Shown piece by piece: positions 1 through 9,682 of a stretch of 64,000 nt of DNA (positions are counted from its first letter, which is position 1; every line of letters starts with the position of its first letter). The stretch spans positions 3,906,001 through 3,970,000 of the forward strand of contig JALJCQ010000012.1 in assembly GCA_023091665.1 (NCBI GenBank). The letters run 5' to 3'. The DNA is from Pythium myriotylum. Taxonomy: Eukaryota; Oomycota; Peronosporomycetes; Pythiales; Pythiaceae. The position numbers and the translations under genes are program-made. The notes beneath the pieces were generated by a model. The model was given only the letters and a program-made list of their open reading frames with translations. It did not search any database and was not told the DNA's origin.

Positions 1-159
1 ATTTCACTATGGTCCAATCATCAGCCATTCCCAAGAAGAACGCGTCGGCTCGGGGAGTTACGGTCAGCCCTGTTATCTGATTGGCTAAATATCTAGCACC
101 TCCTGACCTTCAACACGCCGCGCCAAACCGCCCACCGCCCGCAGAGCACCAACAGCGAA

Positions 160-1224
160 ATGAGCCGCACGACGGACGCATCGATCTCCCTGACAGCAGA
201 CGAAGTGCGCGATGCGTGTACCGCACCCGCGACAAAGAAAGCGTACAAAAGCAACATGAATCAAATTGGTTTGTGGATCCGCGAGACGCAGACTGAGCCC
301 GAGCGCTTCTTTGATGAGCAGGGGGTCGTGGACGTGACTGTATTTACTCCGGATCTATTTGAGCTCTTCTTGCTGGCGAAACTGAACTCGAAGGCGGTCA
401 AGGTGAAAACGCTGAGCGGCTATAGGAGCGCAATGCGCGATATGTACCGGCGTAAACGCCTGCCCCTTCCACCTCAGTATCACGAAGATATGAAAACGTT
501 CTTCTCGGGAATGAAAAGGACCGAAGCTGCCGACGAGCAGGGCGGTGCAAGCACGACCAAGCCCGGCAAAGAGCCGCTGGCATATTCACTCTACGAAAAG
601 TTGTGCGCGAGGACGCTGGTGCTTCCAGATCACACCTTTGCTCATCTTTTCCTTACAACTCAATGGAACCTCATGTGCCGATCCAACTCGGTTGAAACTC
701 TGCACATGTCGCACTTGCATTCTGCAGATGACAGCGTGGGCTGTGTGTTGCACAAGACGAAGACAAATCAGGAGGCGACAGGACCTAAGGACCCCCGGCA
801 TTTGTATGCCAACCCTCTGCGGCCAGATACATGCTGGGTTCTGGCGCTTGCCATCTACCTCGCATCGAATCCCTCACTCCCGCATGGTCGACTCTTTCCA
901 GGCTCGGACCAGAAGGGTCGGTTTTCAAAGTCTCTGAACGCTGTGCTCAAGCAGATTACGGACGAAAACGTGTACGGAACGCATTCGATACGCAAGGGTG
1001 TCGCGACGTTCTCATGCGGGACGAGCACCGGCGGACCATCGATAGTGAGCGTCTGTTTGCGATGTGGGTGGTCCCTAGGTGGGGTCCAAGACCGGTACTT
1101 CCGATACGAAGCTGCAGGAGACCAGTTTTTGGGGCGCGTTGTGGCCGGATTGCCAATTAACAGCGCTGATTTTGATATACTTTGGGATCAAAGGAAGCCG
1201 CCAGCTTCCCTATCAGTGTGCTAG
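160..1224 (+). CDS. Crypton-type tyrosine recombinase
   Basis: A 354-residue protein starting at ATG 160, with no visible frame break. The C-terminal half has the tyrosine recombinase signature: Arg174 in a MCRSNS context, the HxxR box as His275-Ser-Ile-Arg278 (GTHSIRKG), and a nucleophile candidate Tyr313 in GVQDRYF. The N-terminal 120 residues resemble the SAM-like core-binding domain of phage-type integrases (KKAYKSNMNQIGLW, SGYRSAMRDMYRR). Cryptons are DNA transposons that move by such recombinases and are known from fungi, oomycetes and animals. All catalytic residues seem present, so this copy may be functional. Crypton boundaries are short direct repeats and were not resolved. About 14 bp after the stop begins a 56-bp block shared with the 3' end of Ty3 element B. 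Confidence 0.85.
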   Translation: MSRTTDASISLTADEVRDACTAPATKKAYKSNMNQIGLWIRETQTEPERFFDEQGVVDVTVFTPDLFELFLLAKLNSKAVKVKTLSGYRSAMRDMYRRKRLPLPPQYHEDMKTFFSGMKRTEAADEQGGASTTKPGKEPLAYSLYEKLCARTLVLPDHTFAHLFLTTQWNLMCRSNSVETLHMSHLHSADDSVGCVLHKTKTNQEATGPKDPRHLYANPLRPDTCWVLALAIYLASNPSLPHGRLFPGSDQKGRFSKSLNAVLKQITDENVYGTHSIRKGVATFSCGTSTGGPSIVSVCLRCGWSLGGVQDRYFRYEAAGDQFLGRVVAGLPINSADFDILWDQRKPPASLSVC

Positions 1225-1237
1225 TGATCCTTGGGCC

Positions 1238-1293
1238 TACTGCAATTAGTACTGGAAGGATTATGCACTGGGTGGTGTAAAAGCATCCCGAGA
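1238..1293 (+). repeat. 56-bp block shared with 14952-15007
   Basis: The two segments align without gaps at 52 of 56 positions by eye. The downstream copy lies just after the chromodomain ORF of Ty3 element B, in what should be its 3' LTR. This copy lies between the Crypton and Ty3 element A. The simplest reading is that both are pieces of B's LTRs, so B's 5' LTR has been broken by the Crypton and by element A. Confidence 0.6.
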
Positions 1294-1365
1294 GTAATGG
1301 GTGATGCTGACCCGGCTGCAACACATTGGCGAGGACGTAGTGACTATGCATACTGTATTCAAGAG

Positions 1366-1700
1366 TGTAACGAGGCTGACCTCGTTACGTCACGGACACT
1401 GTGGAGCAGTGTAGGAAGCGCGCAACACAGAGACTTGTGTTGAATCGGGCAAATGGGAAACTGAATTTATGGATTAGGAAACCTAGAAAAACCTACTCTT
1501 GTATATAAAACCTCGCAGATCCGCCGTCGGATTTCTGCCATCCACCCAATCACAAGAACCTAGCGTGATTGGTGGGAAATCGGGATAATATCATAGGATA
1601 TTATCCAATCAGGAGACATCGCAACCAGATGGGTTCACCACGTTCCTATCGGACACCATTGACATATCCCCGTACCATGTAACGGGCACACCCCGTTTCA
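1366..1700 (-). repeat. 3' LTR of Ty3 element A
   Basis: 335 bp, matching 8771-9105 with a few differences, for example near 1532, near 1670 and in the terminal bases (TTTCA here, TTACA at the other end). Ends are TGTAACG...CGTTTCA on the plus strand. A TATA-like box TATATAAAA at 1502-1510 fits the consensus best on the plus strand, which points into the antisense ORF at 1819. The reverse reading, TTTTATATA, could serve the sense strand. CCAAT-like boxes lie nearby at about 1547 and 1601. Confidence 0.95.
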
Positions 1701-1714
1701 TCACCCTCCCCTCA
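1701..1714 (-). other. polypurine tract of element A
   Basis: On the minus strand this reads GGGGAGGGTGA directly before the 3' LTR, the usual place and composition of a plus-strand primer. Confidence 0.7.
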
Positions 1715-1818
1715 AGACGAAAGTCGCATTGAACGACTTGCGACAGGGAGCACTTGTTGGTCAGTTGGTCCAACGGCGAGTCGCGAGCCGCGTTGATCGT
1801 CACCGATCAACGCCTTCA

Positions 1819-3474
1819 ATGTCGCGGTCCATTCGGAGAATGGACGCGATGAAGACCATAAGCGCCGCCGAGTACCGCGCTGCGAAGGCAGCGCGCGCCA
1901 CGAGCGCGGCTCAGGCGAGCGAGGGTGCCGCTGCGCGCACCAGCGCAGCGGTCGAAGACAACTCGACGGCCGGTGAGGGCGCCACCTCGACCGAGCCGCT
2001 TGAAGACACCGCAAATAACGACGGTGGTCATCCACCGTCGTCCAAGACGACTGAAGACCCGTCGGCCGACGCCGAGATGCGCTGCGACGTCGAGGCCGGC
2101 GGCGACGAAGAGACGAAGGCGCCGGCGAGCGCTGCGACGTTGATCGTCGCAGCGCGCAAAGCCGCGCCTGCAGAGCGATCGCCGATGCTGTCGGAGCTCG
2201 TCGACTACGACGAGAGCGACGGCGAAGAAGAAGCCAAGTCGGAGGACCGTGCCGCGCGCGGTCCTTTCGAAGAATCGCCATTGTTCAGCTGCTCGTCGTC
2301 CGAGCGGTCGCCGAATAGCTACTCGGCGCCGTACAGCGAGGTGGACGAGCAGCTGAAGGAGGAGGGAGAGGTCGCGGAAGATCCCAACCCTCACGATCGA
2401 CGTGATCGTGAAGTGTTCATCACCAACGCGACTCAAGAGTCCGAGGATCAAGCCTTGAGATCCTCGGTGCCAGAAGTCACACCCTGGCTTCCATCGGCTT
2501 ACGACATCAGCCGATGGAGTGGTGCGCACGATCCCCTGCGGACGTACGATCTCTTCGACTGCGGTTGGCTCGAAGACGATCAGTACGTCGCGCGCCAATA
2601 TTGCGACCGCGATATGCGCCGTCGATTTTTAATCGAATACTTCTTCGAACGGCGCTTCTATCGTCACAACGGTAGGCCGACTGATCGCGACATCCCTGCG
2701 TTGATCCAGGGATGGAACCAATTCCTTGACAACGTCAAGGTCAAGGGAGGCATGAAGACCTGGCTCGTTGCGCTCAAATCGCAACGAGAGAAGTTCGAAG
2801 GGTTCTCCAAAACTGGTGGACGAATGCGCGTCCACCGGCGCTCGCGCCGTAATGGCTTGCCTTGCTTCGTGTGGGGGGAGCCTGCCCACACTGTCCACCC
2901 GACGCAGACCGCGTCACTCGCGAGGAATAACTCAGCGAAGGGTGGAGAGGTCGGATCCCTGCCGACCTCCTCGAGGCCATTACAGGCCTCGAGCAAATCT
3001 ACGAGCGCCGCCGCGCGAGCGAGGAGCGTGCTGCTTCCTCGCCGCCTTAAGCAGCGGGTGGATCTCGTCGTACTGAGCGACGAGACCCGGGACATCTTCG
3101 AGGAGAGCCTCGCGCGGCTCCCAGCTATCTGCAGATGGCGGATAGCCGCGCCATCGAACGAGATACTTCGTTCGATTACCGCCCTGCTGATCCCTATGAT
3201 TCAGGAGGCGCTCACCGATCCAGCGCTCAGCACCACTGGAGTCAATCAGTGGGGGCGGCGGCGGTGGGAAGACATCATCCACCGGCCGCGCCGTCGTATC
3301 TTCAACGCGACGAGTCGTACTCGGCTCGTCGCGACGACGCTGATGGGCTTCGGCTCCAGCTTGCGCAGGAGCGTCTTCGCGCGGATCTTGCGGAGGAGCG
3401 GTCGCAGCGAGTGCAACTGGAGGCGCAGCTGGCGACGCTGCGGGGCTCACACGACCGTGTTCAAGCGGAGTTGA
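1819..3474 (+). CDS. antisense ORF inside Ty3 element A
   Basis: An open frame of 551 residues from ATG 1819, on the strand opposite to gag-pol. It begins 119 bp inside the 3' LTR and runs through the 1.3-kb gap after pol into the chromodomain region. Residues 1-200 are basic then acidic and Ala/Glu/Ser-rich. A middle part of about 150 residues looks like a folded domain, rich in aromatics (for example LIEYFFERRFYRHNGRP and IQGWNQFLDNVKVKGG). After about 2850 the composition turns Arg/Ser-rich and unnatural. At the same place a neighbouring frame starts to look coding, so I infer a frameshift there and a true C-terminus in that other frame. Function is unknown. Antisense ORFs between pol and the 3' LTR are known in some plant Ty3 elements such as Grande and RIRE2; homology to those is not claimed. 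Confidence 0.6.
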   Translation: MSRSIRRMDAMKTISAAEYRAAKAARATSAAQASEGAAARTSAAVEDNSTAGEGATSTEPLEDTANNDGGHPPSSKTTEDPSADAEMRCDVEAGGDEETKAPASAATLIVAARKAAPAERSPMLSELVDYDESDGEEEAKSEDRAARGPFEESPLFSCSSSERSPNSYSAPYSEVDEQLKEEGEVAEDPNPHDRRDREVFITNATQESEDQALRSSVPEVTPWLPSAYDISRWSGAHDPLRTYDLFDCGWLEDDQYVARQYCDRDMRRRFLIEYFFERRFYRHNGRPTDRDIPALIQGWNQFLDNVKVKGGMKTWLVALKSQREKFEGFSKTGGRMRVHRRSRRNGLPCFVWGEPAHTVHPTQTASLARNNSAKGGEVGSLPTSSRPLQASSKSTSAAARARSVLLPRRLKQRVDLVVLSDETRDIFEESLARLPAICRWRIAAPSNEILRSITALLIPMIQEALTDPALSTTGVNQWGRRRWEDIIHRPRRRIFNATSRTRLVATTLMGFGSSLRRSVFARILRRSGRSECNWRRSWRRCGAHTTVFKRS

Positions 3475-3593
3475 ACACGCTTGTCCGGGAGTACAAGCTT
3501 CTCCTCGGGACTCTCGAGCGCTCGGGGATTCCGATTGCTCGGAGGCGCCGTCGTACTGATGGTACGGACGAAGGCGACCAACGTAGAACGTAG
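2943..3593 (+). pseudogene. coiled-coil C-terminus of the antisense gene, other frame
   Basis: Frame starting at 2943. It reads RIPADLLEAITGLEQIYERR, meets a TAA near 3048, then stays open from 3135 to a stop at 3593. Residues encoded by about 3345-3530 form a strong heptad-like coiled coil (LQLAQERLRADLAEERSQRV, VQLEAQLATLRGSHDRVQAE), followed by a basic tail (RRRRR). That is better protein than the frame continuing from 1819, so I take it as the original C-terminus after a frameshift. It is antisense to the chromodomain of pol, so about 600 bp would be coding on both strands. Confidence 0.5.
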
Positions 3594-3744
3594 GATGCGT
3601 CCGCATCCTACGAGGAAGCTCAAGCGTATACGCGTGCCCCATGCGGCGGAGCACGCGGAACGGACCGATGAACTTCGGTAGCAGCTTGTTGCTACCGACG
3701 TTGGTAACTGCATGTGTAGGTAGTGTAGTCGTTGATAACAACAC
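2980..3744 (-). pseudogene. pol C-terminus of element A: integrase tail and chromodomain
   Basis: Reads the integrase C-terminal GPF/Y-type segment (GSNKLLPKFIGPFRVLRRMG), a Pro/Ala-rich linker, then a chromodomain (YLVRWRGYPPSADSWEPRE) near the end. Chromodomains at the end of pol target integration to modified chromatin in chromoviruses. It is separated from the upstream integrase by a frame change at about 3750. Confidence 0.85.
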
Positions 3745-3759
3745 TAAGTCACCTTCATT

Positions 3760-6484
3760 TTATGAAAGAGTGTTTCCTCTTCCATTCTTGTCTGCGTTCA
3801 TCTTCTGTCGATCAACCGCATGGGCGATCGAGTCTTGTACGAAGCGGACAACCGCTTGGCGCTTCAGCAAGACGTCCTCTGCTGACTCCGTTTGCTTGGC
3901 AGCAGCGCGCACGTCGCGCGCTGCTGAGATGTCCATCTCTTCTTCGACGTGAGCGCCATCGCTCTCGTCGCCGTCGAAGTCGTCATCATCGACTTCGAGC
4001 GCGTCGTCGGCTTCATCGTCGTCGTCGTCATCGTCGTTCTCACGAGCGCGACCGATGATTGGAGCGCCATCAGTGGGAGGATCGACCATTACGTCGATCT
4101 CCGAGGAGCGAGAGCGGTCCGGGAGCTCGCTCGAGCGAGTCCCTCCCTCCCCTGAAGGAGACTCACTCTCCAAAAGGGTTGGGATACCTGGATGGCGGAG
4201 ACCATTCACGTAGAACGGTGTATGCGTCGTCGACGCATGCACAGAGTTGTTGATGGCGAATTCGACCATCGGCAAAAACTCACTCCAACTCGAGAACGAG
4301 TGGACGTAGCCTCGAAGAATCTCTTCGATCACGCGGTTCGCGCTCTGTCTGACCATCGGTCTCAGGATGGTCAGAGGTCGACATCTTGATTCGTGTTCCG
4401 AGGGAACGGAACACGGCGCGCCAGAACTCCGCGGTGAACCGTGGATCTCGATCTGACACGAGCTCTCGTGGCAGTCCATGGTGTCGAAACACCGTGTCGA
4501 CGAAGACGCGAGCGCAGCCTTCTGCTGTGATCGTCTCTGGAACTGCAGCAAGATGCACCATCTTGCTGAAACGATTCACGAACACGAGGATCCCGTTGTT
4601 CTTCTGGTCATCTTCGGGAAACCCGAAGATGAAGTCCATGGAGACGGACTCCCAGCACTCTGTCGGTACAGGCAGAGACTGTAGCGGCGCGCGAAGTGAA
4701 GGCCCTGACTTCACTCGCTGACAAACCTCGCAAGCACGGACGTACTTGAATTGGCGAGGCCAATAAAAGTCTCGACTCAACGTGAGATATGTCTTCTCAC
4801 GTCCACGATGTCCGCTCACTGGAGCATCGTGGTACTCGTACATGATCCGCAGGCGCAGATCATGATCTCCTGGCACGACGACACGCGGAGTGTCGTCGGT
4901 AACGGCGCTGTAGAACAGCAGGCCGTTCCGCTGAGTATATCGATGGACCTTCGATCGATACGAAGCCGGGAAGCCCTTCAACGCTTGCGGCGATGGCTCT
5001 GCGAGGTAGGCCATCAAGCGCACGACCTCAGGGTCGCGCGCATTCGCAGCACGAATGTCGTCGAGCAAGGTCGACGACGGAACACTGGAGCTGAACGCAC
5101 TTGCTGCGTTCAGAGAATCTTGGGCGACGACCGTCGGCTCAAAGTCTGGCTGACGGGACAGAGCATTCGCGACGACTTTGAGTCGTCCGGGCTTGTACTC
5201 GACGGAGAAGTTATACTCCGCGAAGAAAGACAGCCACCTCGCCATGCGCTGCGAGAGGTGTGGGCTGTTCACAAAGACGCATGGTCTGTGAAGACCTTGA
5301 ACGGTCTATCTCCAAGCAGATAGACGCGGAACTTGGCCAGTGCATGCTTCATGGCAAGGAGCTCCTTGTCATGCACTGGATAATTACGCTCAGCTGGTTG
5401 CAGCTGACGCGACTGGTAACAGACGACGCGCTCAGCGCCGTCATCGTCGAACTGCATCAGCGCTGCGCCGATGGCAAAGTCGCTTGCGTCACAAACCACG
5501 TGGAATGGTTTGTCCTGGTCCGCGATCGCCAGAACTGGCGATTCAATCAAGCTCTGCTTGATACCTTCGAAGGAACGCTGACACTCAGCGTTCCAAGTCC
5601 ACTTGATGTCTTTCTTGAGCAATCGAGAAAGAGGAACAGTCATTTCGGCGTAGTTGCGCGAGTACTTGTGCAAATACGCCGCGAGGCCAAGGAACTTGCG
5701 CAGTCCCTTGACGTCGAGTGGCGTCGGCCACTCCTTGATCGCTCTGATCTTCTCGGGATCATGGCGCACGCCGTTCTTGCCGACTATACACCCAAGAACG
5801 GGTATCTCGCTGGCCGCGAAGATACACTTCTTCAGGCTCGCGTACAGCTTATGCTCTCGCATAAGTGTGAGAACCTCTCTGATGGGCGCAATAGATGCGA
5901 GACGCATCTATTGAATGTGGCTGGTGCGTTGCTGAGGCCCTGAGGCATCACCAACCACTCCCAGAGCGTTCCGCTTGGGGTGCTGACGGCCGTGAACGGA
6001 ATATCCCGTTCACGCATCAAGATCTGATAGAATCTGTCCATCCGATCCATCGACGAGAAGATGGTGCTCTTCGCCATCCCGTCGATGATGACGTCCTCCC
6101 TCGGTATCGGCGTCTGCGCCGGTATCGTCGCCGCGTTCAACTTGTTGAACGCGTGTACAATCCGCCACCCTCCTGTTGCCTTGCGCACACAGAAGGTCGG
6201 AGAGCTGTGAGGGGAGGTAGACTCCCTCACATGGCCAGCAGCGAGACGTTCTGCGAAGAACTTGTCGATCGCTTCGACCTGTTCACGAGGCAGTGGTCAC
6301 TGCTTCATGACACAGTACTTCGAACGTGGCTTCAGGTCGATCTCGTGCCGAATGCCTTTGTCCTTCGGCAATTCGCACGGCACGGATTCGGGGAACACAT
6401 CCGCGAATTCGACCAAATCCTCGTAGAGAGGATTTCCCTTGAGTGACTCCCAGGATTGAGCCGAGTACCGCTCAATCCGAGTCT
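3760..6484 (-). pseudogene. RT-RNase H-integrase of element A, broken
   Basis: Several frames in order along the minus strand: an RT lead-in with TGA for Trp (6297-6299); RT fingers and palm up to about 5885 (HSSPTFCVRKATGGWRIVHA, MPQGLSNAPATFNRCV); then directly REVLTLMREHKLYASLKKC, the region that normally follows the YxDD block by some 30 residues. No YxDD is present in any frame, so that block was deleted. RNase H follows (VVCDASDFAIGAALMQFDDD, KVFTDH), then the integrase zinc finger (H..H...C..C), catalytic D (SMDFIFG), D (SDRDPRF) and the DGQTER region where the frame shifts again. A run of Asp/Glu codons near 3960-4050 gives an acidic linker. Confidence 0.85.
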
Positions 6485-6500
6485 TCTCATCGAGGACGCT

Positions 6501-7595
6501 CTAGTCCATCGATGAGCTGCTGAGAAGCCGTTCCTTCTCAGCAAACACCACTGCCGACTGGATATCGGTCACACATTCGTCCTCTGCGACGAGAATACAG
6601 ATCTGCGTGATCTTTCCTTGACGCAGATCTCGCAAGAACCGCTTGGGTTCAAGAGTAGGTAGTGCGGTGATCTCCGAAGTTGACTTCGGAGGACCCACTC
6701 TCGTGCCGTCATTGACTAAGACGTTGATCGTCTCAGTGACTTCCTGCGGCCTTATGCGCGCAGACTCCTCGAGCTGCAGTTGCGCAACTGCAGCAAGATC
6801 TCCATCGCTCGACGTTCTAGTCGAGGCGGAGAGTCGACGTTGCCTCCTTGCGGCAGACGTCGAGACCTTCCTCTCATAGTGCTGCCCCAGTGGCAAGCAC
6901 TGTCTTCTTAGCTCGTGCGACTTATTCGCACGAGGATCTCCCTCACTTGACTCGTGCGACTCACTCGCACGAGAAGTCTTCGGCGCTGTCTGCGACTCTA
7001 CGCAGACCCCGGGAGCTGGCTCGACGACAAAGGTCGACTCTTTGTCGTAGTCTTGGGCAGTCGTACTAACGACCGAGTGACTGATGAGGCCATCACACTC
7101 ATCTTTCACACGTCCACGTGCATCTGGACGCTCCAGAACCGACATCAGGTGCCCACCTGATGACCGAGCGGCGGGCATCGTAACGGATCGATGCCGCCAG
7201 CGGATCCATGGCTCGTGTGAACGAAGCCATGGCAGGCCTAGAATGACGTCGAACTTGTCATCTAGATCGAGTACGACGAAGTCGTCGTCGTACTCATTGC
7301 CTTCAAGCGTATAGTGGAGGCCCACTACGCGTTTCATAACCTTCACCGTTGCGCCAGTTGCAAGGCGCACCGTCATCCTCGTCGGAGGAATGTCTCTCTC
7401 GACAAAGTCGAGCCCCCAAGACTCGATAGACTGTCGTCGAACGAAGTTGTTCGACGCCCCGCAGTCGACGAGGGCGCGAAGCGAAGACGAAGCGCCTTCG
7501 ACTTCAAGCTCCAAGGTGATGAGGGCCTCATCATCACCAGGTGTGGCGAAGCACAGAGACTGTGCTTTGGGAGCAGCCTTCGTCAAGAGTCCCAC
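6501..7595 (-). CDS. protease and linker of element A
   Basis: An open frame of about 364 residues. The retropepsin motif is LRALVDCGASNNFVRR, with Asp-Cys-Gly where Asp-Ser/Thr-Gly is usual, followed by the flap-like RLATGATVKVMKRVVG and the VILGLPWLRSHEPW segment that marks this protease family. The remainder is a Ser/Glu-rich linker to RT. A Cys in the active-site triplet is seen in other oomycete and plant Ty3 proteases, as I recall, so it need not be inactivating. Confidence 0.8.
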   Translation of the reverse strand: MGLLTKAAPKAQSLCFATPGDDEALITLELEVEGASSSLRALVDCGASNNFVRRQSIESWGLDFVERDIPPTRMTVRLATGATVKVMKRVVGLHYTLEGNEYDDDFVVLDLDDKFDVILGLPWLRSHEPWIRWRHRSVTMPAARSSGGHLMSVLERPDARGRVKDECDGLISHSVVSTTAQDYDKESTFVVEPAPGVCVESQTAPKTSRASESHESSEGDPRANKSHELRRQCLPLGQHYERKVSTSAARRQRRLSASTRTSSDGDLAAVAQLQLEESARIRPQEVTETINVLVNDGTRVGPPKSTSEITALPTLEPKRFLRDLRQGKITQICILVAEDECVTDIQSAVVFAEKERLLSSSSMD

Positions 7596-7636
7596 AAACT
7601 CTCTTGACGTGACTGGGTCGGTAGGGCGCTCCGCCC

Positions 7637-8738
7637 CTACTGACCCTGACCGTTATTTTGTTGATCATCACGCTGCTGTTTCTTTGCAGCGTGTTGATCC
7701 GACCACTGGACCTCCTTGTCCACGTGGCGACCGCGACCATTGCCGCGAGGCACTGGGCGCGCAGCATTACACTCATAAGCGTAATGCCCGGTCTTTTGGC
7801 ATCGATTGCATTTTTGCAATCGCTTATCCACGCGAGAGCGCTGCTCGCTCTCAGCGTAGGAAAGATCCATGGCCTCTGGATCACTTGAGCCTTGTCGTCT
7901 GGACGGACGATAAGCAGTAGAATGGATATAAGTCTGTCGCAGGCTGAAGTCCTCTTGGCGAGCAACCGAGATCGCGTCCTCGAGTTTATCAAACTCGAGA
8001 CGGAACATCTGGGTCTTGATCGGCCCATCCTCGAACCCCTTGATAAACGCAGCAACCTGCGTTTGATCATCGATGGGATTCTCCACGATGCAACTCACGA
8101 GGTATCGTGCGTGCTGGGCGTAAGCGTGAATATCACGCTTACCTTGCCTGAGATCCAGGACCTCAGCACGAGCCCTGAACTCGGCTCGAGGCGGCTCAAA
8201 CGCTCGTTTGATCTTGGCCTTGAACTCTTCATACGATCCGAAGCAAAACAGATCGTGCAACTTGAGACCGAGCGCCCACACCATGGCACGACCTGCCAAG
8301 TTGGAGATGGCGTAGGTCACTCGCATCGCATCGTCATCGATGCGACGGGCTTCAATGGCGTCGTCGAGTTCGACGAACCAACGCAACAGGCTGTCACCAT
8401 CGGCCTTGTACTTGGAGATCTCGATCTTCAACGGCTCGACGCGTCGAGGCCGCTCTGCCGCCACAGCAGCAGATTGCTGCTGTCTCAACAACGCTCTGCT
8501 CGCGCAGAGCTACAAGACTCCCTCTCGCCTCGTTCAGCTCATGCTGGATGAACTGAGCGATACTCGCGTGTTGTTCATCACGCGAGAGCGAGAGGAGCAT
8601 GGCGCCGACGGCGGCTTCGCCCACCGTCGCGGCCATCCGCTGAACAGCCTGCCACTCGAGCTCACTCAAGTGGAGGAAGTTCTCACGCGAGGCGTGGCGA
8701 CCCTGCGCGCCAGGGGTTTCCGGCGCAGGGGGATTCAT
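7637..8738 (-). pseudogene. gag of element A, one frameshift
   Basis: Begins at ATG 8738 (MNPPAPETPG). The first frame runs to about 8490, then a neighbouring frame continues (RRVEPLKIEISKYKADGDSL) to 7637. The capsid-like core is followed by one CCHC zinc knuckle (CNRCQKTGHYAYEC) and a Gln/Asn/Lys-rich tail. The overlap of the two frames at 8394-8491 is best explained by a one-base slip near a cag/gca repeat. A programmed shift is less likely because it lies inside gag. Confidence 0.8.
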
Positions 8739-8750
8739 AGTCGCTGGGCG

Positions 8751-8768
8751 GACTACGAAGTGCTACCA
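8751..8768 (-). other. primer binding site of element A
   Basis: Two bases inside the 5' LTR, the minus strand reads TGGTAGCACTTCGTAGTC. The first 11 bases (TGGTAGCACTT) are identical to the site in element C, so both families probably use the same tRNA, one ending AAGTGCTACCA. I did not identify which tRNA. Confidence 0.7.
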
Positions 8769-8770
8769 GG

Positions 8771-9105
8771 TGTAACGAGGCTGACCTCGTTACGTCACGG
8801 ACACTGTGGAGCAGTGTAGGAAGCGCGCAACACAGAGACTTGTGTTGAATCGGGCAAATGGGAAACTGAATTTATGGATTAGGAAACCTAGAAAAACCTA
8901 CTCTTGTATATAAAACCTCGCAGATCCGCCCTCGGATTTCTGCCATCCACCCAATCACAAGAACCTAGCGTGATTGGTGGGAAATCGGGATAATATCATA
9001 GGATATTATCCAATCAGGAGACATCGCAACCAGATGGGTTCACCACGTTCCTATCGGACACCATTGACATGGGCCCGTACCATGTAACGGGCACACCCCG
9101 TTACA
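8771..9105 (-). repeat. 5' LTR of Ty3 element A
   Basis: 335 bp, ends TGTAACG...CGTTACA. It is followed at once by AAGAG, the second copy of the target duplication. It drives the element's own minus-strand transcript. Confidence 0.95.
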
Positions 9106-9682
9106 AAGAGATTGTAGGAGGGCTTACATATTAGTTGACATAGCTAACTTTGGATACTGAAAGTAAGGTATCTAGGACAGACGACATCTAGGCACAGAGC
9201 ACCCTAGAGGCCCACACAGAGGATAGGAAAACAAACTCTAACATCAATCTCACTTCTCAACTTGCTCTCAAGTCAACTAGCCTCAACTAGCCTCGACTAG
9301 CTTCGTCCAAGACCAAGCCAACCACCCAGCCAGCCAGCCCGCGTACTTGTCACCAGGAGCCCAATACCCCACTTCTGTGACATAGTAGCGCTCGTCGGTC
9401 AACTTCCTCTGCCAAGACTGGTGATCAAGTCTCGCAGTTCCACGCTGGCTCAAGGATCTGTGGGTGCGAACCTGCAGTGTCAAGACCAAGTCCAAGTGGT
9501 GTGGTAGTCCCTGTCCCGTGAGTCTGAGTGCTCCTGCGTACCGTAAATCCTCTTCACCTGAGTTGAGGACAGACTCGGTCGTTTCAGCAGTGTTCTTACT
9601 CGGTCTGCCTGAGCTAGAAGTTGGCATAAGTGGAACCTGTATTGGTTTCCGCCCGGCTCTGTGTAGTATCAACCTTCGTTGG

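Larger units (their letters stand above)
1366..9105 (-). mobile_element. Ty3-type LTR retrotransposon A, complete with TSD
   Basis: A 7,740-bp insertion bounded by 335-bp direct LTRs and a perfect 5-bp target duplication AAGAG (1361-1365 and 9106-9110). Coding order on the minus strand is gag, protease, RT, RNase H, integrase, chromodomain, the Ty3 chromovirus order. Gag and pol are frameshifted, there is a TGA in place of a Trp codon at 6297-6299, and the RT YxDD block is missing, so this copy is not autonomous. Between the chromodomain stop (2980) and the 3' LTR lie about 1.3 kb with an antisense ORF on the plus strand. The element separates material continuous with element B. Confidence 0.95.

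Noticed and set aside
12..160. Promoter of the Crypton
   Set aside because: A GATTGGCTAA (inverted CCAAT) occurs near 79, but nothing distinguishes it from background.
1712..2598. Minus-strand Arg-rich ORFs opposite the antisense gene of element A
   Set aside because: Composition is that of the complement of GC-rich coding sequence, with no motif. Shadows.
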